A stretch of DNA of 64,000 nucleotides from Aminobacter anthyllidis (GTDB taxonomy: Bacteria > Pseudomonadota > Alphaproteobacteria > Rhizobiales > Rhizobiaceae): NCBI RefSeq assembly GCF_018555685.1, contig NZ_JAFLWW010000002.1:1-64000 (forward strand), in the 5' to 3' direction. The notes under the pieces were generated by a model. That model was given only the letters and a program-made list of their open reading frames with translations. It made no database searches and was not told the origin of the DNA. Positions 41,392 through 49,929 of the stretch are shown piece by piece (the first letter of the stretch is position 1; each line of letters starts with the position of its first letter). Made by a program: the position numbers and the translations under genes.

Positions 41392-42744
41392 GTGGCGACG
41401 ATCTTTGCGGAACACGCGCTTCTGGCCGAAGGCTGGCAACGGGACGTGCGATTGACACTGGCCGGCGGCCGCATCGACACTGTGGAAACAGGCGCAGCTG
41501 CACAACCGGGCGACGAGCGCCACGCGATTGTCCTGCCCGGCATGCCCAATCTGCACAGCCATGCCTTCCAGCGCGGCATGGCTGGCCTCGCCGAAATCCG
41601 CGGGCCTTCGTCCGACAGTTTCTGGTCCTGGCGCGAGGTGATGTATCGCTTCGCGCTCAATATGACGCCCGAACAGGTCGAGGCGGTCGCCGCACAGCTT
41701 TATGTCGAAATGCTGGAAGCGGGCTTTTCCCGCGTCGGCGAATTCCACTATCTCCACCATGACCGCGACGGCAGCCCCTATGCCAACATCGCCGAGATGG
41801 CCGAGCGCATCGCATCCGCTTCGGTCGAGACCGGCATCGGGCTTACATTGCTACCCGTATTCTACGCGCATTCGGGTTTTGGCGGCGCGCGCGCCAATGA
41901 AGGCCAACGTCGTTTCATCAACGATACGAATCGCTTCGCCCAGCTTTTTGAGAAGTGCGGCGAAGCACTGAAGGGCGTGGACGGCGCGGTGCTTGGCCTG
42001 GCGCCGCACAGCCTGCGCGCCGCAACGCCTGACGAACTGGCGACTGTCACCGCCATGACCAGCGGGCCGATCCACATCCACATCGCCGAGCAGGTCAAGG
42101 AGGTCGAGGACTGCGTCGCCTGGTCAGGTGCTCGACCCGTCGAATGGCTGTTGCGCCATGCCGATGTCGACAAACGCTGGTGCTTGATCCACGCCACGCA
42201 CATGACCGAGGCCGAGACGATCGCCATGGCCAGGTCAGGCGCAGTCGCCGGCTTGTGCCCGATCACCGAGGCCAATCTCGGCGACGGCGTCTTTTCGGCG
42301 CCGCTGTTCGTCGAGCATGGCGGCAAATATGGCGTCGGCTCGGATTCGAATGTCGAGATCGGTGTCGGTGGCGAGTTGCGGATGCTCGAGTATTCGCAGC
42401 GCCTCGCCCATCGCGCCCGCAACGTGCTCGCGACGTCAGGCCAATCGACCGGCCGCGCATTGTTCGATGCAGCGCTCAACGGCGGCGCCCAGGCGCTTGG
42501 CACAGGTCCGGCAGGACTGGCAGCGGGTTCGCCGGCGGATTTCGTCTCGCTCGACCCCAACCGCCCGACGCTCACCGGCAAATCAGAAGACGCCATTCTC
42601 GATGCCTGGATCTTTGCCGGGGGCGGCAAAGTGGACTGCGTTTGGGCGAATGGCCGCAAAGTCGTGGCCGACGGCGCACATTTCCGTCGCGACGCTATTG
42701 CGGCAAGGTTTCGTAATGTGATGATGGAGCTGACTGCGGCGTAA
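41392..42744 (+). CDS. hutF: Formimidoylglutamate deiminase
   Basis: A 450-residue amidohydrolase converting N-formimidoyl-L-glutamate to N-formylglutamate and ammonia. The metal-binding motif HSHAFQRGMAGL is near residue 50, FHYLHHDRDG near 120, HIHIAEQVKEVEDC near 225, and GVGSDSNVEIGV carries the conserved Asp. GTG at 41392 with AGGAG six bases upstream gives the standard length; ATG at 41371 lacks such a site. With HutG this defines the five-step route yielding formate rather than formamide. Confidence 0.93.
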   Translation: MATIFAEHALLAEGWQRDVRLTLAGGRIDTVETGAAAQPGDERHAIVLPGMPNLHSHAFQRGMAGLAEIRGPSSDSFWSWREVMYRFALNMTPEQVEAVAAQLYVEMLEAGFSRVGEFHYLHHDRDGSPYANIAEMAERIASASVETGIGLTLLPVFYAHSGFGGARANEGQRRFINDTNRFAQLFEKCGEALKGVDGAVLGLAPHSLRAATPDELATVTAMTSGPIHIHIAEQVKEVEDCVAWSGARPVEWLLRHADVDKRWCLIHATHMTEAETIAMARSGAVAGLCPITEANLGDGVFSAPLFVEHGGKYGVGSDSNVEIGVGGELRMLEYSQRLAHRARNVLATSGQSTGRALFDAALNGGAQALGTGPAGLAAGSPADFVSLDPNRPTLTGKSEDAILDAWIFAGGGKVDCVWANGRKVVADGAHFRRDAIAARFRNVMMELTAA

Positions 42745-42756
42745 CAGGAGCGATTG

Positions 42757-43521
42757 GTGCCCGATTCGATGGCGGAGATGGTTGAAGAGCCGGTTGGCGG
42801 CGATGCATCGACATCGCTCTACCAACGCATCCTCAACGACATTCGCGACCGGATCGTCTCAGGCGAGTGGGAACCCGGTTACCGCATCCCGTTCGAGCAT
42901 GAGCTGACCGCCGAATATGGCTGCTCGCGCATGACCGTGAACAAGGCCCTGTCGCAGCTCGCCAAATCCGGGCTGATCGAGCGCCGCCGCCGGTCCGGCA
43001 GCTTCGTGCGCCGGCCGCAATCCCAGGCAGCTGTGCTCGAAATCCACGACATCCGCATCGAGGTCGAAGCGCTCGGCCTGCCCTATCGCTATGAACTGAT
43101 GGCACAGACCAAGCGGCGCGCCACAACGGTCGACCGCGAAAGGCTCGGACCTGGCCCTTCGGTTGCAGGCCAGGTCCTGGCTCTGCAATGCCTGCATTAT
43201 GCCGGGGTGCGGCCGTTCTGCGTCGAGGACCGGCTGATAAGTCTCGCCGCCGTGCCTGAAGCGGCCGACCAGGAGTTCCTGAAATCAGCGCCCGGACCGT
43301 GGCTGATCGGACAGGTGCCATGGAGTGCCGCCGAACATGTCATTCGTGCCGCGGCGGCAGACGGCGAAACGGCAGCGGACCTTGGGCTCGCGAGCGGTGC
43401 GCCCTGCCTGATCATCGAAAGGCGGACGTGGAGCGCCGAGCGCCCTGTCACCCATGTGCGCTTCACCTATCCGGCAAACGCCCACGCCGTGGTGGCGCGT
43501 TTCACGCCGTCCGACAGCTAG
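42757..43521 (+). CDS. hutC: Histidine utilisation repressor HutC
   Basis: A 254-residue GntR-family repressor of the HutC subfamily. The N-terminal winged helix (about residues 20-85) reads LYQRILNDIRDRIVSGEWEPGYRIPFEHELTAEYGCSRMTVNKAL in its core; split here only for description. The C-terminal UTRA domain, with TYPANAHAVVARF at the end, binds urocanate in relatives. GTG at 42757 is six bases after AGGAG; TTG at 42754 and ATG at 42769 are alternatives. It is cotranscribed with hutF, so it should repress itself as well as both hut operons. Confidence 0.9.
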   Translation: MPDSMAEMVEEPVGGDASTSLYQRILNDIRDRIVSGEWEPGYRIPFEHELTAEYGCSRMTVNKALSQLAKSGLIERRRRSGSFVRRPQSQAAVLEIHDIRIEVEALGLPYRYELMAQTKRRATTVDRERLGPGPSVAGQVLALQCLHYAGVRPFCVEDRLISLAAVPEAADQEFLKSAPGPWLIGQVPWSAAEHVIRAAAADGETAADLGLASGAPCLIIERRTWSAERPVTHVRFTYPANAHAVVARFTPSDS

Positions 43522-43534
43522 GTCCAAAAAGGAA

Positions 43535-43565
43535 AACGCCGCGCATCCCGAGGACGCGCGGCGTT
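43535..43565. terminator. Bidirectional terminator between hutC and the RidA gene
   Basis: AACGCCGCGC (43535-43544) pairs perfectly with GCGCGGCGTT (43556-43565), followed by CTTTT on the plus strand and preceded by A-runs that act as T-runs on the minus strand. It separates the convergent hutC and RidA-family genes. Confidence 0.8.
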
Positions 43566-43594
43566 CTTTTAGGCTTCAAGCCGAAAACCGTCGC

Positions 43595-43939
43595 TTATGC
43601 AGCGGCCGTGACGATGATCTCGACCTTGTACTCAGGACCAGCCAGCTTGGCTTCGCCGGTGGCGCGCGCAGGCGTGTTGCCCTGGGGCACCCAGCCGTCC
43701 CAGACCGAGTTCATCTCGGCGAAGGTCGACATGTCGTCGAGCCAGATGATCGCCTGCAGGATCTTGGTCTTGTCGGTGCCGGCCTTGGCCAGCAGCGCGT
43801 CGATCTCAGCCAGGATGGCCTTGGTCTGCGCGGCAACGCTCTCGCCGGGGGCGCCAACCTGGCCAGCCAGGTAAACGGTGTTGTTGTGGATGACGATCTG
43901 GCTCATGCGGGGGCCGACATCGATACGACGAACGCTCAT
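43595..43939 (-). CDS. RidA family (YjgF/YER057c/UK114) protein
   Basis: A 114-residue RidA-family protein; these trimeric proteins hydrolyse reactive enamine/imine intermediates or act in specific catabolic routes. The N-terminus SVRRIDVGPRMSQIVIHNNTVYLAGQV and the DMSTFAEMNSVWDGWVP block are typical of the subgroup often annotated with amino acid catabolism. The canonical RidA active-site Arg near the C-terminus is not obvious: the tail reads ARATGEAKLAGPEYKVEIIV, where Arg or Lys candidates differ from classical RidA (CARVEV). Start ATG at 43939 follows AAGGAGA. Confidence 0.85.
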   Translation of the reverse strand: MSVRRIDVGPRMSQIVIHNNTVYLAGQVGAPGESVAAQTKAILAEIDALLAKAGTDKTKILQAIIWLDDMSTFAEMNSVWDGWVPQGNTPARATGEAKLAGPEYKVEIIVTAAA

Positions 43940-44092
43940 GGGGTGGTCTCCTTCCGTTAGGGGTGGCGCCTTCTTAGATTTTGCCACCCCCTCGGCGCAA
44001 GGCCGCAGTGGTCGAATTACGTGGGCCAGCCGCATTGCTCATCGGGTTTGCCGCGCAAATCCACCGGATAGTGCCGTTGGCGTCGTTGACTA

Positions 44093-44104
44093 ATGTAATA
44101 ACAT
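44093..44104. promoter_or_regulatory. Zur-type box upstream of aztA
   Basis: ATGTAATAACAT (10 of 12 bases palindromic) lies 46 bases before aztA. The identical 12-mer lies upstream of aztD at 46953-46964. Alphaproteobacterial zinc repressors bind ATGTTATAACAT-like palindromes. Confidence 0.7.
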
Positions 44105-44149
44105 CACATATCCAATGACGACTTCGCCGCCGCAGAGCATGACAAGCCG

Positions 44150-45001
44150 ATGACCGACGCCTGCCTGACATTCAAGGATCTGACGCTTGGCTACAACAGC
44201 CATCCGGCGGTGCATCACCTAAACGGCTCGATCAGGTCCGGTTCGCTGACGGCAGTCGTTGGCGCCAACGGCTCGGGCAAGTCCACCCTGATGAAGGGCA
44301 TCGTCGGCGTGTTGAAGCCGATGGCCGGGATTTGCACGGTCACATCGGGCAAGCGCGTCGCCTATCTGCCGCAGCAGTCGGAGCTCGATCGCAGCTTTCC
44401 CGCCCGCGTCGTCGATCTGGTTTCGCTCGGTCTATGGCCCCGGCGCGGCCTGCTCGGTCGCTACACCAGGGAAGACCGCGACTCCGTCTCGAAGGCGCTG
44501 ATGGCCGTTGGTCTCGAAGGCTTCGAAAAGCGCGCCATCGACACGCTGTCCGGCGGCCAGCTGCAGCGTGCCCTGTTTGCCCGGGTGCTGGTGCAGGATG
44601 CCGACCTGATCCTGCTCGATGAGCCGTTCAACGCGGTCGACGCCAAGACTGTCGGCGACCTGATCAAGCTGATCCAGCGCTGGCACGGCGAAAACCGCAC
44701 GGTGATGGTCGTTGCCCATGACCTCGAGCTGGTACGCGCGCACTTTCCCAACACGCTGCTGCTGGCCCGCCAACCGGTTGCCTGGGGCGAAACGCAAGAG
44801 GTCCTGCGGCCGGAAAACCTCCTCAAGGCCCGGCGCTTTGACGAAGCCTGGCATGACGATGCGCCCTGGTGCGAGCCGGACGACGGCCACGGGCATGCGC
44901 ATTCCCATGCCCATGCGCATGGGCATGACGAGCGTCACCATCATGATCACGGCGAAGTCCATGATCATCCCGACCATGAATCCGGTCCCCGGGCAGCGTG
45001 A
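44150..45001 (+). CDS. aztA: Zinc ABC transporter ATP-binding protein AztA
   Basis: A 283-residue ATPase of the metal-type (manganese/zinc/iron chelate) ABC family. Walker A GANGSGKST lies near residue 40, signature LSGGQLQRALFARV near 135 and Walker B LILLDEPFNAVD. The last 40 residues form a histidine-rich tail with repeated HAHSHAHAHGH and HHHDHGEVHDH elements, probably binding zinc in the cytoplasm. It overlaps the permease start by a GTGA junction. The presence of aztD downstream supports the Azt rather than the Znu name. Confidence 0.88.
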   Translation: MTDACLTFKDLTLGYNSHPAVHHLNGSIRSGSLTAVVGANGSGKSTLMKGIVGVLKPMAGICTVTSGKRVAYLPQQSELDRSFPARVVDLVSLGLWPRRGLLGRYTREDRDSVSKALMAVGLEGFEKRAIDTLSGGQLQRALFARVLVQDADLILLDEPFNAVDAKTVGDLIKLIQRWHGENRTVMVVAHDLELVRAHFPNTLLLARQPVAWGETQEVLRPENLLKARRFDEAWHDDAPWCEPDDGHGHAHSHAHAHGHDERHHHDHGEVHDHPDHESGPRAA

Positions 45002-45876
45002 CCTTCGCCATGTATGATTTCCTGATCGCCCCCTTCGTCGAATTCGGCTTCATGCAGCGCGCGCTTGCCGGCTCGCTGATGCTGGCGCTGGGCGCCTGCC
45101 CGGTCGGCGTCTTCCTGATGCTTCGGCGCATGAGCCTGACCGGCGACGCCATGGCGCATGCCATCCTTCCGGGTGCTGCCGCCGGATTCCTGCTCTACGG
45201 CCTGCAGATCGTACCGATGACCATTGGCGGCTTGATCGCTGGCGTCATCGTGGCGCTCGGCGCGGGTGCCGTTTCACGCTTCACCGTGCAGCGCGAAGAC
45301 GCCTCGATGGCTGCCTTTTACCTGATCTCGCTGGCGCTCGGCGTGCTGATCGTGTCACTGCGCGGCTCGAGCGTCGACCTGATGCATGTGCTGTTCGGCA
45401 CCGTGCTGGCGCTCAACGACGACGCCCTGACGCTGATCGCGCTGATCTCGGGCGTCACGCTGCTGACGCTCGCCATCTTCTGGCGCGCGCTGGTCGCCGA
45501 ATGCCTCGACCCGCTGTTCCTGCGCTCGGTCAGCCGTCTGGGCACGCCGGCCCACTTCATCTTCCTCGGCCTCGTCGTGCTCAACCTGGTCGGCGGCTTC
45601 CAGGCGCTCGGCACGCTTCTTTCGGTCGGCCTGATGATGCTGCCGGCAGCAGCGGCACGTTTCTGGACCTCGCGCGTCGAACCGATGTGCGTGCTTGCCT
45701 TCGGCTTCGGCGCGATATCCTGCGTCAGCGGGTTGCTGGTGTCGTACCACGCATCCCTGCCCTCCGGCCCAGCGATCATCCTTTCGGCAGGCGCGATCTA
45801 TCTCGCGTCCATTCTTTTCGGCACGCGCGGCGTCTTCAACACCAGGCTTCGCCGCCACCGCCACCGCACCGCCTGA
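44998..45876 (+). CDS. aztB: Zinc ABC transporter permease AztB
   Basis: A 292-residue inner-membrane permease of the ABC-3 family with eight to nine hydrophobic segments. Family markers include MLRRMSLTGDAMAHAILPG near residue 40, where the His is typical for metal permeases, and LLSVGLMMLPAAAARFW near 200. GTG at 44998 overlaps the aztA stop; ATG at 45010 is an alternative start. A basic tail RLRRHRHRTA ends the protein. Confidence 0.88.
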   Translation: MTFAMYDFLIAPFVEFGFMQRALAGSLMLALGACPVGVFLMLRRMSLTGDAMAHAILPGAAAGFLLYGLQIVPMTIGGLIAGVIVALGAGAVSRFTVQREDASMAAFYLISLALGVLIVSLRGSSVDLMHVLFGTVLALNDDALTLIALISGVTLLTLAIFWRALVAECLDPLFLRSVSRLGTPAHFIFLGLVVLNLVGGFQALGTLLSVGLMMLPAAAARFWTSRVEPMCVLAFGFGAISCVSGLLVSYHASLPSGPAIILSAGAIYLASILFGTRGVFNTRLRRHRHRTA

Positions 45877-45899
45877 TCCGCTTCAAGATGGAGAGACAT

Positions 45900-46835
45900 A
45901 TGCTCAGGACAATTGGGTTCGCCTCGCTGATGAGTGTTATAACATTAACTTCCTTAACCGCGACTTCGGTCTCGGCTGAACCGTTGAAAGTCGTGGCCAG
46001 CTTCTCGATCATCGGCGATTTTGCCCAAAATGTCGGCGGTGACCGTATCGAACTGACCACTTTGGTCGGCCCCGACGGCGATGCCCATGTCTACGAGCCC
46101 TCGCCCGCAGACGCGGTAAAGATGTCGAAGGCCGACGTCGTCCTGGTCAACGGCCTGCAGTTCGAAGGCTTCCTGCAGCGCCTCGTCGAGGCGAGCGCCA
46201 CCAAGGCATCGGTCGTCGAGCTGACCAAGGGCGTCGAGCCGATCAAGATGAAGGACGAGCATGAGCACGCCGCCGAGGCAGGCGGAGATCACCATAACCA
46301 CGGCGATCTCGACCCGCACGCCTTCCAGTCGATCGCCAATGCCAAGATCTATGTGAAAAACATCGCCGATGCCTTCTGCGCGGCAGATGCCGCCGGCTGC
46401 GATGCCTACAAGGCCAACGCCGATACCTACACGGCCAAGCTCGATGCGGTCGAGACCGAGGTCAAGGATGCGGTAGCGTCGATCCCTGAAGCGAAGCGCA
46501 CGATCATCACCTCGCACGATGCCTTCGGCTATTTCGAAAACGCCTATGGCGTGACATTCCTGGCGCCTGAAGGCATTTCGACTGAGGCCGAAGCGTCGGC
46601 TGCCGATGTGGCGGCGCTGATCTCGCAGGTTCGTGACGACAAGGCTTCGGCGATCTTTGTCGAAAACATCACCAATCCGCGCCTTGTCGAACAGATTTCG
46701 GCCGAAACCGGCGTGAAGGTCGGTGGCACGCTTTATTCCGACGCGCTGTCAAAGGCCGATGGCCCGGCGGCGACCTACATCGACATGATGAAAGCCAACA
46801 TCGCCACCATCAAAGGCGCGATCCTCGGCAGCTAG
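45900..46835 (+). CDS. aztC: Zinc ABC transporter substrate-binding protein AztC
   Basis: A 311-residue cluster A-I metal-binding protein. A signal peptide of about 23 residues ends at SVSAEP. Likely zinc ligands are His in GDAHVYEPSP, His in LDPHAFQS, His in TSHDAFGYF and Asp near the C-terminus. A histidine-rich loop (DEHEHAAEAGGDHHNHGD) follows the first domain, as in AztC and ZnuA. ATG at 45900 follows GGAGAGAC. A zinc-box-like palindrome lies inside its signal-peptide codons (45934-45945). Confidence 0.92.
   Translation: MLRTIGFASLMSVITLTSLTATSVSAEPLKVVASFSIIGDFAQNVGGDRIELTTLVGPDGDAHVYEPSPADAVKMSKADVVLVNGLQFEGFLQRLVEASATKASVVELTKGVEPIKMKDEHEHAAEAGGDHHNHGDLDPHAFQSIANAKIYVKNIADAFCAADAAGCDAYKANADTYTAKLDAVETEVKDAVASIPEAKRTIITSHDAFGYFENAYGVTFLAPEGISTEAEASAADVAALISQVRDDKASAIFVENITNPRLVEQISAETGVKVGGTLYSDALSKADGPAATYIDMMKANIATIKGAILGS
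45934..45945. promoter_or_regulatory. Zur-box-like palindrome within aztC
   Basis: GTGTTATAACAT matches the alphaproteobacterial zinc-repressor core ATGTTATAACAT at 11 of 12 bases and contains a perfect TGTTATAACA. It sits 34 bases inside the aztC coding region. Confidence 0.45.
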
Positions 46836-46906
46836 CCAGACGCGGTCGACCGGGGGACTCGGCGCCCCTGCAAGGCCGCACCAGGCCCCATCAACCAGCC
46901 TGAGCG

Positions 46907-46936
46907 AAGGCGGGGCCAAGAACCTCGCCTTTTTTT
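46907..46936 (+). terminator. Intrinsic terminator after aztC
   Basis: AAGGCGGGG (46907-46915) pairs with CCTCGCCTT (one mismatch) around CCAAGAA, followed by a run of seven Ts. It ends the aztABC transcript, so aztD needs its own promoter, which fits the zinc box just downstream. Confidence 0.8.
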
Positions 46937-46952
46937 CTCAAATTCACCTGTT

Positions 46953-46964
46953 ATGTAATAACAT
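46953..46964. promoter_or_regulatory. Zur-type box upstream of aztD
   Basis: ATGTAATAACAT, identical to the box before aztA, lies 14 bases before the aztD start codon and directly next to its AGGA ribosome-binding site. Repressor binding here would block transcription start or initiation. Confidence 0.7.
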
Positions 46965-46978
46965 TATACGAGGAAGAC

Positions 46979-48169
46979 ATGAAACACCTGCTCGCCACCA
47001 CGTCTGCGCTTGCCGTTCTGCTAGGCATCGCCGCTGCTCCAGCCTTCGCCGGGGAACAAACCGCATGGCGGCTGTTCGTTTCCGATTATGGCGCGCCCAT
47101 TGTCCACGCGTTGGACATGGAGACAGGCAAGAAGATCGAAACGTTCAACGTCAAGGCACCGACCAGCCTCTACCGCTCGGACAGCGGACGCACAGTCTTT
47201 GCCGTGCAAGGCAAGGGCGACACCATCTCGGTATTGTCGAGCGGCATTTCGTTCGGCGACCATGGCGACCACGGCGACATCAAGGTCGAGGCACCCAGGC
47301 TGCTCGACGTCAGCTTCGAGGGCAAGAAGCCGTCTCATTTCGTCGACCATGATGGTGACATCGCGCTGTTCTTCGACGGCGAAGGCAAGACGCGGGTCAG
47401 CCGCGAGGCCGACATACTGGAAGGCAAGCCGGCCATCCGCGAGGTAGCGACCGCAGCACCGCATCACGGTGTCGCCGTGGCGCTTGGCGAGCAGGTCTTG
47501 GTCTCCGAACCCAATTTCGACAAGCCTGACGAACTGCCGGTCGGCATTCGTGTCGTCGATCGTGCCGGCGCGACCGTCGGTGACGTCCATGCCTGCCCCG
47601 ACCTGCATGGCGAGGCATCGTCAGGCAACCTGGTGGCCATTGCCTGCGCCGAAGGGCTTCTTGTCACCAGCGGGGACGGCAAGATCGAGCTTTTGCCTTA
47701 TGACAGGGCCTTGCCGGAGGGGAAATCGACGACGCTGGTCGGCGGACGCGGCCTGCAGTATTTCCTTGGCAACTACGGCCCAAGTGCCGTCGTGCTTATC
47801 GACCCGAAGTCCGAGGACGCCTTCCGGCTCATCGACCTGCCGACGCGCCGGGTGCATTTCACTGTGGATCCGGTGCGGGCGAAATTCGCCTATGTCTTCA
47901 CCGAGGACGGTCAGCTTCACCGCATCGACGTGGTCGCGGGCAAGATCGACGCCTCGCTCAAGCTGACCGACCCCTACAGCATGGACGGCCACTGGAGCGA
48001 TCCGCGCCCGCGCATCGCCGTCGCCGGCAGCCGCATCGTCGTCTCGGACCCGCTCAAGAGCGTGCTGCACGTCGTCGATGCCGAAAGCTTCAAGCAGGGC
48101 GACGACATCGCGCTCGAAGGCAAGCCCTTCAACCTCGTGGCCGTCGGCGGCTCCGGCGAAACGCACTGA
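46979..48169 (+). CDS. aztD: Periplasmic zinc metallochaperone AztD
   Basis: A 396-residue exported beta-propeller protein. The signal peptide (about 24 residues) ends at APAFAGE. Repeated strand blocks such as RIAVAGSRIVVSDPLKSVLHVVD and the His-rich GDHGDHGDI near residue 90 match AztD, the chaperone that hands zinc to AztC in Paracoccus. It has its own zinc box and follows a terminator, so it is a separate transcription unit in the same regulon, probably reading into the COG0523 gene. Confidence 0.85.
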   Translation: MKHLLATTSALAVLLGIAAAPAFAGEQTAWRLFVSDYGAPIVHALDMETGKKIETFNVKAPTSLYRSDSGRTVFAVQGKGDTISVLSSGISFGDHGDHGDIKVEAPRLLDVSFEGKKPSHFVDHDGDIALFFDGEGKTRVSREADILEGKPAIREVATAAPHHGVAVALGEQVLVSEPNFDKPDELPVGIRVVDRAGATVGDVHACPDLHGEASSGNLVAIACAEGLLVTSGDGKIELLPYDRALPEGKSTTLVGGRGLQYFLGNYGPSAVVLIDPKSEDAFRLIDLPTRRVHFTVDPVRAKFAYVFTEDGQLHRIDVVAGKIDASLKLTDPYSMDGHWSDPRPRIAVAGSRIVVSDPLKSVLHVVDAESFKQGDDIALEGKPFNLVAVGGSGETH

Positions 48170-48231
48170 CCAGCCCCGGTCCGGCGGCGTCCGCCGCGGG
48201 ACCGTTCCACCCACATCGAAGGGAATGACAA

Positions 48232-49452
48232 ATGCCCGTCCCAAACAAGCCGGCGCGACTGCCCGTGACAGTGCTCTCCGGTTTCCTCGGAGCAGGAAAG
48301 ACGACGCTTCTCAACCACGTCCTCAACAATCGCGACGGCCTTCGCGTCGCCGTCATCGTCAACGACATGAGCGAGATCAATATCGACGCGGCGCTCATTC
48401 GCGATGGCGGCGCCAATCTTTCGCGCACCGACGAGCAGCTGGTCGAAATGACCAATGGCTGCATCTGCTGCACCTTGCGCGACGACCTGCTCAAGGAGGT
48501 GCGCGCGCTCGCCCAGCAGCAGCGCTTCGACTACCTGCTCATCGAATCGACCGGGATTTCCGAACCCCTGCCCGTGGCATCAACCTTCCAGTTCCGCGAC
48601 GAGAACGGCGACAGCCTGTCCGACGTCGCCCACCTCGACACGATGGTGACGGTCGTCGACGCCGCCAACCTGCTGAAGGACTATTCATCATCGGACTTCC
48701 TGCGCGATCGCGGGGAGCAGGCTGGCGACGGAGATGATCGCGCGCTGGTCGACCTGCTTGTCGAGCAGATCGAATTCGCCGACGTCGTGGTGCTGAACAA
48801 GGCAAAAGCGGCCAGCGCCGCCGACCGCGACGGCGCGCGCAAGATCATCCGCGCACTCAATCCCGATGCCGAACTGATCGAAACCGATTTCGGTCATGTC
48901 CCGATCGACAAGATCCTCGGCACCGGCCGCTTCGATTTCGACAAGGCCGAACAGCACCCGCTCTGGTTCAAGGAGTTGAACGGTTTTGGCGACCACATCC
49001 CCGAGACCGAAGAATATGGCATCCGCTCCTTCGTCTATCGCGAGCGGCGACCGTTCGACCCGGTGAAACTGCACGGCTTCATCCGCCGCGAATGGCCAGG
49101 CGTCGTCCGCGCCAAGGGCTTCTTCTGGCTAGCCACGCGGCCCAGCCTCGTTGGCGAGATCAGCCAGGCCGGAGCTCTGGTTCGCACCGGCAAACGCGGT
49201 CTATGGTGGTCGGCGGTACCGCGCGGACAGTGGCCTGAATTTCCCGAATGGCACGAGGCGATGAAGCCCTATCTCGATCCCCACTGGGGTGACCGGCGCC
49301 AGGAAATCGTCTTCATCGGCTGCGACCCGATGAACGAAGTTCGTATCAGGGCTGAACTCGACAATTGCCTGGTCGACACTTCGACTTTCGCTCCCGAGCA
49401 ATGGCGTGACCTCGCCGACCCGTTCCCGTCCTGGGATCGCCCAGCGGCCTGA
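48232..49452 (+). CDS. COG0523/CobW-type GTPase (zinc-regulated, ZigA-like)
   Basis: A 406-residue G3E GTPase. The P-loop GFLGAGKT is at residues 18-25, and the metal-binding CICC (GCxCC type) near 77-80. The usual guanine-specificity motif NKxD reads NKAK here, with Lys at the Asp position. The C-terminal domain contains [20 protein letters not shown] and the family-typical RQEIVFIG. Relatives next to zinc importers deliver zinc to client proteins under starvation. It follows aztD by 62 bases, likely in the same transcript. Confidence 0.85.
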   Translation: MPVPNKPARLPVTVLSGFLGAGKTTLLNHVLNNRDGLRVAVIVNDMSEINIDAALIRDGGANLSRTDEQLVEMTNGCICCTLRDDLLKEVRALAQQQRFDYLLIESTGISEPLPVASTFQFRDENGDSLSDVAHLDTMVTVVDAANLLKDYSSSDFLRDRGEQAGDGDDRALVDLLVEQIEFADVVVLNKAKAASAADRDGARKIIRALNPDAELIETDFGHVPIDKILGTGRFDFDKAEQHPLWFKELNGFGDHIPETEEYGIRSFVYRERRPFDPVKLHGFIRREWPGVVRAKGFFWLATRPSLVGEISQAGALVRTGKRGLWWSAVPRGQWPEFPEWHEAMKPYLDPHWGDRRQEIVFIGCDPMNEVRIRAELDNCLVDTSTFAPEQWRDLADPFPSWDRPAA

Positions 49453-49545
49453 CCATGACCAACAGGAGTTGCCCCGTCGCTCCGACAGTGGCAAGACTGG
49501 CGCCGACATGCCGCCAGAGCGGCCAACAAACGTGCGAGGACGAAA

Positions 49546-49884
49546 ATGGAATACCGCCAGATCACCGAAGACTACTCGGTTTCCGGCCAGATCACGCCTG
49601 ATGAGGTTGCCGCCATCAAGGCCGCCGGCTTCAAGAGCGTCATCTGCAACAGGCCCGATGACGAGCAGCCGGGCCAGCCTTCCGCCGACAGCGTCAAGGC
49701 CGCCGTCGAAGCCGCCGGCCTCGCCTTCCGCTACATCCCCGTCATCAGCGGCGCCATGACCGGCGACAATGTCGCCGACATGGCCGACGCGCTGGACGAG
49801 ATGGACGGCCCGGTGTTCGCCTATTGCCGTTCGGGCACGCGCTGCACCAATCTCTACATGGCGATCCAGCAGAGCAAGGGCTGA
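49546..49884 (+). CDS. TIGR01244/DUF442 family protein (phosphatase-like/sulfurtransferase-like)
   Basis: A 112-residue protein of the DUF442 family, the domain also found fused to metallo-beta-lactamases as Blh. It has a dual-specificity-phosphatase-like fold with the active-site loop YCRSGTRC (Cys94). Opening residues YRQITEDYSVSGQITPDEV and FKSVICNRPDDEQPGQP are typical. It lies 93 bases after the GTPase gene and may share its transcript. Biochemical role unclear; sulfide or persulfide metabolism is suggested for relatives. Confidence 0.85.
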   Translation: MEYRQITEDYSVSGQITPDEVAAIKAAGFKSVICNRPDDEQPGQPSADSVKAAVEAAGLAFRYIPVISGAMTGDNVADMADALDEMDGPVFAYCRSGTRCTNLYMAIQQSKG

Positions 49885-49929
49885 TCGGCCAACCGGCAAG
49901 ACGCGGCCACCGACACGCGTCTTGCCCTG

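Noticed and set aside
44881-44990. His-codon-rich repeat in the aztA 3-prime end considered as a tandem DNA repeat or CRISPR-like element
   Set aside because: The repetition (CATGCGCATTCCCATGC and variants) simply encodes the His-rich metal-binding tail. Units are too short and irregular for a repeat array.
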